The notes under the pieces: generated by a model
What the model was told of the DNA's origin: nothing
Database searches by the model: none
The model's input: the letters and a program-made list of their open reading frames with translations, nothing else
Source of the DNA: Desulfobacteraceae bacterium
GTDB lineage: Bacteria; Desulfobacterota; Desulfobacteria; Desulfobacterales; JAABSP01
Reading direction: 5' to 3'
Length of the DNA stretch: 13,053 bases
Assembly: GCA_011390035.1 (NCBI GenBank)
Contig: JAABTE010000041.1
Location: 1-13,053 of the forward strand
Translations under genes and position numbers: made by a program
Shown here: piece after piece, positions 6,809 through 13,053 of the stretch
How positions within the stretch are numbered: position 1 is the stretch's first letter
Layout of the letters: each line of letters starts with the position of its first letter

Positions 6809-8623
6809 TCATCCGCCGCTGGCTCGCTTTTTCATCTCCCCGATCTTTTCGTTGTAAAACGCGATCACCTCCCGCCGGTTGATCATCCCGATCAGCTCGG
6901 CGTGATCATCGTCCCGCACCACCGGCAGGCTGTCGATGTTTTTCAGGGTAAACTTGCTCAGCACGGTGTTCAGATCCTGCGATGGGGAGGTGACGATGAT
7001 GTCCGAGGTGCAGATGTCGCGCATGCGCACCAGTTGGCCGATGCCGTCGGAAAACAGCACCCCCCGGATATCGGTGCTGGAAAAGATCCCCGCCAGCCGG
7101 CGGTGGTCGTCCATCACGGGAAAGTAGTGCTGCTTGGTTTCGGCGAAATAGTCCTTGAAATCGTCAAAGGACATGTCTTCGGGGATCAGGTCCACCTTTT
7201 TCACCAGGTGCATCAGGTCCGCCACCCGGAAGGACTGGAGGATATCCACGAAGAACTCGCCGGCGTGGGCCGGAGATTCCAGCTTGCTCTTGACCTGCTT
7301 GACATAGATGGTCCATCGCTGGGAGGCAAGGTAGGCCACCGAGCAGACCAGCAGGCTGGGCAGGAGCAGGTGATAGGAGTTGGTCATCTCCGACACGAAG
7401 ATGATGGTGGAGATGGGGGTGTTGGAGACTGCCGTGAAAAAGCCGGCCATGCCCACGATGACAAAGGCCCCCGGCTCGGCCACCACGCCGGGCATGATGC
7501 CGTGGAAAAACAGGCCCACCACCCCGCCCATGGCCCCGCCGATGACCACCGAAGGGCCGAACACGCCGCCGGAGCCGCCCGATCCGATGGAAAAGGCGGT
7601 GGTCAGAATCTTTCCCAGGGCCAGGGAGAGCAGAAAGGGGATGGTCAGGCGGCTGTGGATGGCCTGCTGGGCGAAACCGTATCCGAAGGCCAGGGTGTGG
7701 GGCAGGAAAAAACCGATAATGCCGGTGCAAAGCCCCCCCAGGGCAGGCTTGACGTGGTTGGGGATGGCCATCCTTCGAAACAGGGCGGTGACGCCGTAAA
7801 AGGCCTTGATGTACAACACTCCCACGCCCACCAGCACGAAGGCCAGAACGAAATAGGGGCCCAGCTCCAGCGGGTTGCGGAAATGAAAATAGGGCGCATC
7901 GAACAGCGACCCCCACCCGAAAACCAGGCAAAAGAGGCAATAGGCCACCACCGAGGATATGCCCGCCGGGATGATCACCTCGGATTCGAACTCCGGGTCC
8001 CGGTAAAGCACCTCTGCTGCGAACAGCGCCCCGGCAAGGGGCGCCCGGAAGATGGAGCCAACCCCCGCGCCGATGCCCGCGGCCATCATGATGCGCCGCT
8101 CCCGGTCAGACAGCTTGAGCCGGGTGGCCAGAAAGGAGCCGAACCCGGCCCCGATCTGGGCAATGGGCCCTTCCCTTCCCCCCGAGCCGCCGGTGGTCAG
8201 GGTAATGGCCGAGGCGATGGTTTTGATGACGGGCACCTGGGGGCGGATGAAGCCGCCCTTTCGGTGGTAGGCGTCTATGGCCGCGTCCGTGCCGTGGCCC
8301 TCGGCTTCCGGGGCGAAGGTGTAGACCAGCCATCCGCTGACAAGGCCGCCGGCCGCCGGCAGCAGCATCAGAAGCCATTTGTTAAAGGGCGTGTTCGTCG
8401 GGGGCAGCAGGTGGTGTTCGCCGGCGGGCGCAGGGGGGCGATAGCCGGCGATCATGTCCATAAAATAGTGGATGCCCAGTTGGCACAGGTAATGAAAGAT
8501 GATGGAGCCGACGCCGGCGATCAGGCCGATGAGCAGAAAATAGCAGAACCACTTGCCGGCGTATGTATAGGATTCCTTTCGAAGATCGAGTTTTTTCAGG
8601 GCGTTTTTGATTCCCGAATCCAT
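6809..8623 (-). CDS. CLC-family chloride channel/transporter with C-terminal CBS pair
   Basis: This integral membrane protein of 604 residues moves chloride or similar anions, with H+ exchange in antiporter members. Hallmarks: GREGP at 149-153 with gating Glu E151; GSGGSGGVFGP at 347-357; TIY with Y440 at the central-tyrosine position; and two CBS motifs at about 466-520 and 533-592, which often bind adenine nucleotides. The selectivity-filter segment reads G109-H-G-T-D instead of GSGIP. At the internal proton-glutamate site the sequence is A-A-E204-V205, where E. coli ClcA has Glu-Glu, so the position equivalent to E203 is Val. The start ATG (8621-8623) is 4 bp beyond the aminotransferase stop; a TTG 12 codons earlier overlaps that gene and is less likely. 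Close spacing implies translational coupling. Confidence 0.93.
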   Translation of the reverse strand: MDSGIKNALKKLDLRKESYTYAGKWFCYFLLIGLIAGVGSIIFHYLCQLGIHYFMDMIAGYRPPAPAGEHHLLPPTNTPFNKWLLMLLPAAGGLVSGWLVYTFAPEAEGHGTDAAIDAYHRKGGFIRPQVPVIKTIASAITLTTGGSGGREGPIAQIGAGFGSFLATRLKLSDRERRIMMAAGIGAGVGSIFRAPLAGALFAAEVLYRDPEFESEVIIPAGISSVVAYCLFCLVFGWGSLFDAPYFHFRNPLELGPYFVLAFVLVGVGVLYIKAFYGVTALFRRMAIPNHVKPALGGLCTGIIGFFLPHTLAFGYGFAQQAIHSRLTIPFLLSLALGKILTTAFSIGSGGSGGVFGPSVVIGGAMGGVVGLFFHGIMPGVVAEPGAFVIVGMAGFFTAVSNTPISTIIFVSEMTNSYHLLLPSLLVCSVAYLASQRWTIYVKQVKSKLESPAHAGEFFVDILQSFRVADLMHLVKKVDLIPEDMSFDDFKDYFAETKQHYFPVMDDHRRLAGIFSSTDIRGVLFSDGIGQLVRMRDICTSDIIVTSPSQDLNTVLSKFTLKNIDSLPVVRDDDHAELIGMINRREVIAFYNEKIGEMKKRASGG

Positions 8624-8627
8624 CGGA

Positions 8628-9974
8628 TCATCCGTTTCCGCCGCCGCTTTCCCCCGCAAGATCCTTTATTGCCTTATATATGAATTCAAACAGATCGGGG
8701 ATGTTCTCCTCGTCCACCGAAGAAAATGCCACCCGTATGTCCGAAGGACCCGTGGCGATGACCCCCACCCTGTATGTGTCCAGCAGGTGGACCCGCAGCG
8801 CCTCGGCCGGCGCGGTCTTTAACGCCAGGCACATGAAGTACCCGCTGTTGAAGGGATACATCGTCCAGGCGTCGGCGTATTTGGGGTCCCTTGCCACCGC
8901 CTTGACCTTCTCCGCCCGCCGCTTTAAAATCGCCACCTTTTCCAGTCGCTCCTGGCGCATTTCCGGGGTCTTAAGGGCCTTCATGACGATGGACTGGCTC
9001 AGGTGGCTGGCGTTGGAGATCATGCCCCGGACGCACCCGGCGGTTTTTCGCTCCAGGGCCTCGTAAAAGACGGCCGGGTCCTCGGCGACCTTTGTTCCGT
9101 AGGTTACAAATCCCACCCGAAGCCCCCAGACGAACAGCTCTTTTGTGGCCCCGTCCAGCTTAACGGCCAGTATTCGCTCGTGCAGGCCGGCCAGCCGGCC
9201 GAACAGCGACTCGGTGATGGTCCGGTCGTCATAGCGCAGGCCGAAGTAGGCGTCGTCCGTCACGGCCAGGACATTGGCGCCGGCCTCGGCCACCGATTTG
9301 AGGATGGCAACGATCCGATCCCCCTCGCCCCGGGTCACGGTGTACCCGGTGGGGTTGTTGGGGAAATTGAGGAACACCAACACCTTCCGGCCCGTTTCGG
9401 CCGCCCGTCGAACGGCTGTTTCAAACCCCTCGACATTGAAGCCGCCGTCGGGCGCGAACATGGGATAGTTGCGGATCTCCACGTCCTGGCGCACCGACAG
9501 GATCAGGGTGTTGTTGCCCCACATCTTGTCCGGGAAGATGGCGATGTCGTCCGGGTCCAGGAACATCTCGGCGAACACGGCGATGCCGTGGGTGATGCCG
9601 CTTGTCACCACGGGCAGGCTCACGGCCTTTCCCGAAAGCGAGGCGTTCTTTTCGTACAAAAGCTCCCGCCAGAGCTGGCGCAGCCCCGGAATGCCGAAGC
9701 TGGAAGCATAGGTGAGCGCGTCGCTGGGCCGCAGCTTCTCGTCGTTGAGGTAGGACATCACCGTCGGCAGGCACATGGTGCGCAGGTTCTCGGTGGCGAT
9801 GCCGATGGTGGCGTTGAACTTATCGTAGGCCTTCTGGCGGGCCTCGGCGCTCTGGCTCAGTATGCCCTTTGGAAAGTAGAGCCGGCGCCCGATTTTCGAC
9901 AGCATGGCCATGACATGCGGGTTGCCCCGCCGGATGATGGCGTTGAGTTCCTCGGCAAGTGGATTGATCGGCAT
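8628..9974 (-). CDS. PLP-dependent fold-type I (class I/II) aminotransferase
   Basis: This cytosolic aminotransferase has 448 residues. Key residues: NFPNNPTGYT at 203-212, D240/D241 with Y243 (VTDDAYFGL) for the pyridine ring, K278 in GATKE as the Schiff-base lysine, R286 in WGLRVGF for phosphate, and R414 (DIRVAFSS) for the substrate carboxylate. The ATG (9972-9974) follows AAGGGG. The substrate cannot be read from sequence. Its place 34 bp after aspartate kinase favours a step in the aspartate family, such as making aspartate from oxaloacetate or an amination near diaminopimelate/threonine metabolism. An alanine- or aromatic-type specificity cannot be excluded. It is somewhat longer than the roughly 400 residues of AspC-like enzymes, partly from an N-terminal helical stretch. 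Confidence 0.9.
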   Translation of the reverse strand: MPINPLAEELNAIIRRGNPHVMAMLSKIGRRLYFPKGILSQSAEARQKAYDKFNATIGIATENLRTMCLPTVMSYLNDEKLRPSDALTYASSFGIPGLRQLWRELLYEKNASLSGKAVSLPVVTSGITHGIAVFAEMFLDPDDIAIFPDKMWGNNTLILSVRQDVEIRNYPMFAPDGGFNVEGFETAVRRAAETGRKVLVFLNFPNNPTGYTVTRGEGDRIVAILKSVAEAGANVLAVTDDAYFGLRYDDRTITESLFGRLAGLHERILAVKLDGATKELFVWGLRVGFVTYGTKVAEDPAVFYEALERKTAGCVRGMISNASHLSQSIVMKALKTPEMRQERLEKVAILKRRAEKVKAVARDPKYADAWTMYPFNSGYFMCLALKTAPAEALRVHLLDTYRVGVIATGPSDIRVAFSSVDEENIPDLFEFIYKAIKDLAGESGGGNG

Positions 9975-10008
9975 GTGCAGCCCCTTTTTGATGAATGGAT
10001 ATGGATGG

Positions 10009-10491
10009 CTATTTTTCCTTGTCGAGTCCGAAGGCGGTGTGCAGGGCCCGAACCGCCAGCTCCGCCTGTTTCTGCTCCACCACGCAGGAGATCCGGATCT
10101 CCGACGTGCTGATCATGATGATGTTGATGTTCTCTGCGGCCAGGGTCGAAAACATTTTGGCGGCCACGCCGGAGTGGCTTTTCATGCCCACGCCGATCAC
10201 CGACACCTTGGCGATGTTCTCGTCGCCATAGACCGCCTCGGCGCCGATCTGCTCGGCCACCTTCCGCTCGATCTCCAGGGCCCGGGCGTATTCGGTCTTG
10301 GGCACCGTGAAGGTCAGGTCGGTCTGGCCGCCGGCCCGGGTGTTTTGAATGATCATGTCCACGTTGATGCCGGAATCGGAGATGGGGCCGAAAATCTTGG
10401 CCGCGATGCCGGGCTGATCCGGCACCTTCTTGAGGGTTATCCGGGCCTCGTTCTTATTGTAGGTGACGCTGGAGACGACTTCCCGCTCCAT
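10009..10491 (-). other. Possible internal translation start giving an aspartate kinase beta subunit
   Basis: ATG at 10489-10491 (codon 247, MEREVVSSV) is preceded by GGCGAG at 6 bp. It would yield a 160-residue polypeptide made of just the two ACT domains. Alpha2beta2 aspartate kinases of Bacillus and Corynebacterium make their beta subunit from a start at this same place in the gene. The ribosome site is moderate, so it remains a candidate. Confidence 0.4.
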
Positions 10492-11229
10492 GTCATGCTC
10501 GCCGTTGACCAGCATGGTGCCTTCCTCCTCGTTGAATGATGACCGCACCCAGACGGGCACATGGTGTTTCAATGCGAATTCCACAGACCGCAGGTGTAGC
10601 ACCTTGGCCCCCAGGCTGGCCATCTCCAGCATCTCCTCGCAGGAGATCCGGTCCAGCTTCCGGGCACTGGCGCAGACGTTGGGGTCGGCGGTGTAGATGC
10701 CGTCCACGTCGGTATAGATCTCGCACCGATCCGCCCTAAGAGCGGCGGCGATGGCCACGGCCGAGGTGTCAGACCCGCCCCGGCCCAGGGTGGTGATGTT
10801 GCCATCGGCGTCGCAGCCCTGAAAGCCGGCCACCACCACGATGTTGTTGTCTTCCAGGAGCTTTTTGATCTGGCCGGCCCCCACGTCCATTATCCGGGCG
10901 TTGCCGTATGCGCAGTCGGTTTTCACCTCCGCCTGAAAGCCCAGCAGGGACTTTGACGGATGCCCCTGGGACTTGAGCCACATGGCCAGAAGGGCCGCGG
11001 TGGTCTGCTCTCCGGTGGCCAGCAGCACGTCCAGCTCGCGCCGGTCGGGGTTTTTGGACATATTATTGGCCATCTCGATGAGCCGGTCGGTAACGCCGGC
11101 CATGGCCGACAGGATCACCACCACCTGGTTTCCCTGCTCGAATGTCTTCACCACCCGTCGGGCCACATTGCGGATGCGGTCCAGATCGGCCACCGAGGTG
11201 CCGCCGTATTTCTGTACAATGAGTGCCAT
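10009..11229 (-). CDS. lysC: Aspartate kinase
   Basis: This enzyme phosphorylates L-aspartate with ATP, the first committed step to lysine, threonine, methionine and diaminopimelate. The 406 residues are typical of the single-function enzyme. The N-terminal kinase domain has KYGGTSV (7-13), TTLGRGGSDTSA (about 146-157) and YTDVDGIYTADP. Two C-terminal ACT domains follow from about 255, with the effector-site segments SDSGINVDMIIQN and ISTSEIRISCVV, so feedback inhibition by lysine and/or threonine is expected. The ATG (11227-11229) is preceded by AAGGAG at 6 bp. The gene leads the run of four genes. An in-frame ATG with its own ribosome site at codon 247 may yield a separate regulatory subunit. 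Confidence 0.97.
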   Translation of the reverse strand: MALIVQKYGGTSVADLDRIRNVARRVVKTFEQGNQVVVILSAMAGVTDRLIEMANNMSKNPDRRELDVLLATGEQTTAALLAMWLKSQGHPSKSLLGFQAEVKTDCAYGNARIMDVGAGQIKKLLEDNNIVVVAGFQGCDADGNITTLGRGGSDTSAVAIAAALRADRCEIYTDVDGIYTADPNVCASARKLDRISCEEMLEMASLGAKVLHLRSVEFALKHHVPVWVRSSFNEEEGTMLVNGEHDMEREVVSSVTYNKNEARITLKKVPDQPGIAAKIFGPISDSGINVDMIIQNTRAGGQTDLTFTVPKTEYARALEIERKVAEQIGAEAVYGDENIAKVSVIGVGMKSHSGVAAKMFSTLAAENINIIMISTSEIRISCVVEQKQAELAVRALHTAFGLDKEK

Positions 11230-11288
11230 CTGTCTCTCCTTGGCGATTGCGTCCTTCCCGCTGATGCCTGTCCGCTGTAAAATTGAAG

Positions 11289-11317
11289 ATGATAAAATGA
11301 CGCGATGGAAAATGCAA
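11289..11317 (-). promoter_or_regulatory. Candidate promoter of the lysC operon
   Basis: TATCAT (11289-11294, 5 of 6 matches) lies exactly 17 bp after TTGCAT (11312-11317, weak -35) on the minus strand. It comes directly after the terminator of the preceding gene and gives a leader of about 50 nt. No lysine riboswitch or leader peptide fits in so short a leader. Confidence 0.42.
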
Positions 11318-11322
11318 GCCCG

Positions 11323-11356
11323 AAAAAAAGCCCCGCTTTTTCAAAAAGCGGGGCTT
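11323..11356 (-). terminator. Strong intrinsic terminator of the PxxKW gene
   Basis: A near-perfect hairpin (AAGCCCCGCTTTTT paired with AAAAAGCGGGGCTT, 11328-11356) is followed on the minus strand by seven T residues (11323-11329). It lies about 30 bp beyond the PxxKW stop and cleanly separates that gene from lysC. Confidence 0.9.
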
Positions 11357-11387
11357 GAATATACAATGACGGCCAAAGGGCGCGGCG

Positions 11388-11672
11388 CTACTTCTTCTTG
11401 CTGGCGCGCTTGGATGCCTTCAGCGGGTTGACCTTCGCCTGAGCTGCGGCCGCCGCCGCCTTCACATGGGTCGCCAGGTTGCAGTTGCCCAGCTTCCACT
11501 TCTTGGAAGGGTCCGGGCTGGCGGAGCAGTACCACGCCGACAGGTACTCCACCCGGCGGTTGCAGCCGTCGCACGGCTCCACGATCTCGTGGCATAGCCC
11601 TCCATTATAGGAGCAGCCTTTGGCGGTCATGAACGGACAATCCTTGCCTTCTCTTACGGTTGTGCAAATCAT
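11388..11672 (-). CDS. PxxKW-family cysteine-rich small protein
   Basis: This 94-residue protein starts MICTTVREGKDCPFMTAKGC and has eight cysteines (3, 12, 20, 27, 34, 37, 49, 64) with the signature P55-S-K-K-W59, then GNCNLATHVK and a basic, alanine/lysine-rich tail ending KASKRASKKK. It matches the PxxKW cysteine-rich family that I know from sulfate-reducing and related Desulfobacterota; its function is unknown. The cysteine spacing suggests a small metal- or Fe-S-binding fold and the lysine-rich tail suggests nucleic-acid or membrane-surface contact (both inference). There is no signal peptide. The ATG (11670-11672) follows AAGGGGG. It is a single-gene unit, with terminators on both sides and a strong promoter upstream of the upstream terminator. 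Confidence 0.88.
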   Translation of the reverse strand: MICTTVREGKDCPFMTAKGCSYNGGLCHEIVEPCDGCNRRVEYLSAWYCSASPDPSKKWKLGNCNLATHVKAAAAAAQAKVNPLKASKRASKKK

Positions 11673-11723
11673 TTTGGTGTTACCCCCTTAAAAATGCGCG
11701 CGGCGGCGCTTGATGACAGGCTT

Positions 11724-11762
11724 AAAAAAAGACCGGAGCCGCTTTCGCGGCCCGGCCTTTTT
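11724..11762. terminator. Bidirectional intrinsic terminator between promoter and PxxKW gene
   Basis: On the minus strand AGGCCGG-GCCGC-GAAA-GCGGC-(T)-CCGGTCT forms a stem of about 12 bp with a GAAA tetraloop and one bulged T, followed by a run of T. The plus strand also ends in five T. It can end the synthase transcript (stop at 11830). It also lies downstream of the promoter at 11782-11810, so it may act as a leader terminator for the PxxKW gene. Confidence 0.82.
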
Positions 11763-11776
11763 CAAGCTTTATTAAC
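11724..11776 (-). ncRNA. Possible short terminated leader RNA
   Basis: From the predicted start near 11776 to the end of the terminator is about 50 nt of RNA, mostly the terminator hairpin, with a minimal AUG-GGU-UAA frame at its 5' end. Read-through would give the PxxKW mRNA with a leader of about 100 nt. This rests only on the promoter and hairpin predictions. Confidence 0.25.
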
Positions 11777-11781
11777 CCATG

Positions 11782-11810
11782 ATAATAAACAGATCAAAAA
11801 GCCTTGTCAA
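11782..11810 (-). promoter_or_regulatory. Consensus-like sigma70 promoter upstream of the PxxKW gene
   Basis: A perfect TTGACA (11805-11810) is followed after exactly 17 bp by TATTAT (11782-11787, 5 of 6 matches) on the minus strand, within a locally A+T-rich stretch in a G+C-rich neighbourhood. It begins just after the synthase stop codon. It is the best promoter match in the window. Confidence 0.65.
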
Positions 11811-11829
11811 TGAAAAATATCCGGGCGGA

Positions 11830-13053
11830 TCAGTTTTCCCGCGTCCGCCGGGCAAAGGCCCCGTACAGGGCCGGGTCCATCACCGCCTCGTAGCCGAGCA
11901 GCCGGGCCACGGGGGCCCCGTCGTCGTCCAGGAAGGTGATGTCTCCCGTCATCCGGCGGCGGGAGCATTCCCGCACCTCCAGGGCCGCGGTCACCGCCTC
12001 CGGAAACCGCCGCCGATACTGCCGGTAGGCGGCCGCGTAAACCGGCAGCGACACCACCCCCCGCTGCAGATGGCACCAGATGATGGCCATCTGGAAGGCA
12101 GAATCGAGGGCCAGCGGATCGGCGATCCACCGGCTTCGGGGCGGCGACGCCATCCACTGGTTCGGCGCAGGCGCGCAGGCCACCCGGGCCAGAACGCCCG
12201 CCTCGGTCACGCCCTCCAGCCGGCGGATGCCCCGGAGGGGCTCGCCGTGAAAGAGCACCTGCTCGTAGATCTCCTTGATATCCGGCGGCTTCGGCCCCCG
12301 GAACCGTGACAGGTCCGGCGAGGGCGACAGCGAGTTGGGCGGCGTGGCCGTCAGGATGGCCCGGGCGCTGGAGTGAATCACCTCCCGGCCCGCGGCGGAA
12401 ACCCCGTCCCGGATCTGAACGTCCACCTCGAAGTGGTCCCCATTTTTCCGGGCCTTGCCGGCCATCAGCCGGATCAGCTTCTTTTCCTCCTGCAACCTGA
12501 TGCCGCTTTGCAGCCGGATCTCGTCGAGCCCGTGGAGGAACAGCCCCGGATTGCCATGCAGCGCCCCATGCCCCAGCCACTCGGTGATCAGGGCAAAGGG
12601 CACCACCGGCCGGCCGTCCAGAACGTGGGCGTCCAGTATCGGCAGGTTGCCCACATCGATCTCCCGCTTGAAGGTGAGTGACATTGGCGCCTCCGGCGCC
12701 GTCTCCGCCGCCGGCGGCGCCGGTGTCGCCGCCATTGTCGGCGACGGTTCGGCCGCCGCGTCCGACCGACCTGTGTCCGAGCGACCCACGTCCGACCAGC
12801 TCGTGTCTGATCGGCCCGTGTCCGTATTCCGGGCCATTCCCTCCGACCCGGCGAATCCCGAGCCCGATCCGGCGAATCCCGAGCCCAGCACCACCTCCAC
12901 GGCCTGATCCGCGTTGCGCCCCGCCACCCCGCGCATTTCCCGCAGCAGGCTCTGGATGCCTGCGTCCAGCGGGATCAGGGAGACCCCCATCCGGGCAAAC
13001 TCCCGCTTCAGGCCATCCGATACCATGCCCCCGTCCCAGGGCCCCCAGTTGAG
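11830..13053 (-). CDS. C-terminal part of a type I polyketide/PUFA-type synthase: ketoreductase end, linker, dehydratase (5' end outside window)
   Basis: The 407 visible residues begin LNWGPWDGGMVSDGLKREF, the characteristic end of a modular-synthase ketoreductase. A low-complexity linker follows at about 50-122. Then comes a product-template/dehydratase-type double hot-dog domain from about 125 to the end. Its first half has the catalytic H143 in HVLDGRPVVP (HxxxGxxxxP). Its second half has YEQVLFHGEPLRGI and the catalytic Asp D317 in LDSAFQ. It would reduce a beta-keto acyl chain and remove water, on a carrier protein lying further upstream. A KR-DH terminus resembles PfaA-type omega-3 synthases and related synthases of Desulfobacterota; KS, AT and ACP domains would lie beyond the right edge. 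The stop at 11830-11832 is followed by a terminator. The product cannot be told from this piece. Confidence 0.85.
   Translation of the reverse strand, partial: LNWGPWDGGMVSDGLKREFARMGVSLIPLDAGIQSLLREMRGVAGRNADQAVEVVLGSGFAGSGSGFAGSEGMARNTDTGRSDTSWSDVGRSDTGRSDAAAEPSPTMAATPAPPAAETAPEAPMSLTFKREIDVGNLPILDAHVLDGRPVVPFALITEWLGHGALHGNPGLFLHGLDEIRLQSGIRLQEEKKLIRLMAGKARKNGDHFEVDVQIRDGVSAAGREVIHSSARAILTATPPNSLSPSPDLSRFRGPKPPDIKEIYEQVLFHGEPLRGIRRLEGVTEAGVLARVACAPAPNQWMASPPRSRWIADPLALDSAFQMAIIWCHLQRGVVSLPVYAAAYRQYRRRFPEAVTAALEVRECSRRRMTGDITFLDDDGAPVARLLGYEAVMDPALYGAFARRTREN
12766..12825 (-). repeat. 15-bp (pentapeptide) repeats in the synthase linker
   Basis: Four consecutive five-residue units read TDTGR, SDTSW, SDVGR, SDTGR, followed by SD. 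At DNA level the units are related 15-mers. They form part of the flexible linker between ketoreductase and dehydratase. Confidence 0.7.
12848..12886 (-). repeat. 21-bp tandem repeat in the synthase linker
   Basis: The 18-bp sequence CCGGCGAATCCCGAGCCC is present twice, identical, at 12848-12865 and 12869-12886 (period 21 bp). It encodes two copies of GSGFAGS. Confidence 0.8.

Noticed and set aside
8624..8659. TTG start for the CLC gene overlapping the aminotransferase
   Set aside because: The ATG at 8621-8623 begins naturally at MDSGIKNAL, just after the previous stop; the extra 12 residues are low-complexity Gly/Ala-type sequence.
6599..8683. Plus-strand frame of almost 700 codons opposite the CLC gene
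   Set aside because: It is the mirror of the CLC coding strand; codon bias alone keeps it open and no motif is present.
11230..11320. Lysine riboswitch upstream of lysC
   Set aside because: Only about 50-60 nt lie between the likely transcript start and the gene, far too short for that riboswitch, and no matching structure is seen.
12680..12900. CRISPR-like or mobile-element repeats in the 12.7-12.9 kb region
   Set aside because: The repeats are short, in frame and contiguous with no unique spacers; they encode a protein linker.

Overview
The window is a G+C-rich bacterial chromosome segment in which every credible gene lies on the minus strand, so transcription runs from right to left. The gene set points to a sulfate-reducing-type Desulfobacterota (former Deltaproteobacteria, Desulfobacterales-like). 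The pointers are a PxxKW cysteine-rich small protein, a CoA-transferase/GNAT fusion, a stand-alone LUD protein and a polyketide/PUFA-type synthase. The phylum is inferred from gene families, not from a marker gene.

Read in the direction of transcription, 13053-11830 is the C-terminal end of a type I polyketide or polyunsaturated-fatty-acid-type synthase: the end of a ketoreductase, a repetitive linker and a hot-dog dehydratase. It is followed by a consensus-like promoter (11782-11810) and an intrinsic terminator (11724-11762), then the 94-residue PxxKW protein gene (11388-11672), which has its own strong terminator (11323-11356). Next comes a tight four-gene run: aspartate kinase (lysC), a fold-type I aminotransferase, a CLC chloride channel/transporter with CBS domains, and a LUD-domain protein. 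Its gaps are 34, 4 and 16 bp, which suggests one operon from a promoter near 11289-11317.

A second block starts at about 6100 with a secreted SurA/PrsA-like peptidyl-prolyl isomerase. After a hairpin and a good promoter comes a 485-residue membrane/coiled-coil protein that I cannot assign, then alanine dehydrogenase (ald) and possibly a very small membrane protein. The left end, under its own promoter with a dyad over the -10 box, holds a protein combining an acetyl-CoA hydrolase/CoA-transferase fold with a Pat-like GNAT acetyltransferase domain. It runs off the window edge.

The metabolic theme is amino-acid and acyl-CoA metabolism (aspartate family, alanine/pyruvate, CoA thioesters) mixed with envelope functions. 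No rRNA, tRNA, CRISPR array, insertion sequence or prophage gene was seen. No gene-free stretch exceeds about 190 bp. The most notable points are: the CoA-transferase domain appears to lack its catalytic glutamate; the CLC protein has a gating glutamate but valine at the internal proton-glutamate position; a promoter-terminator leader precedes the PxxKW gene; and an unassigned membrane protein lies upstream of ald.
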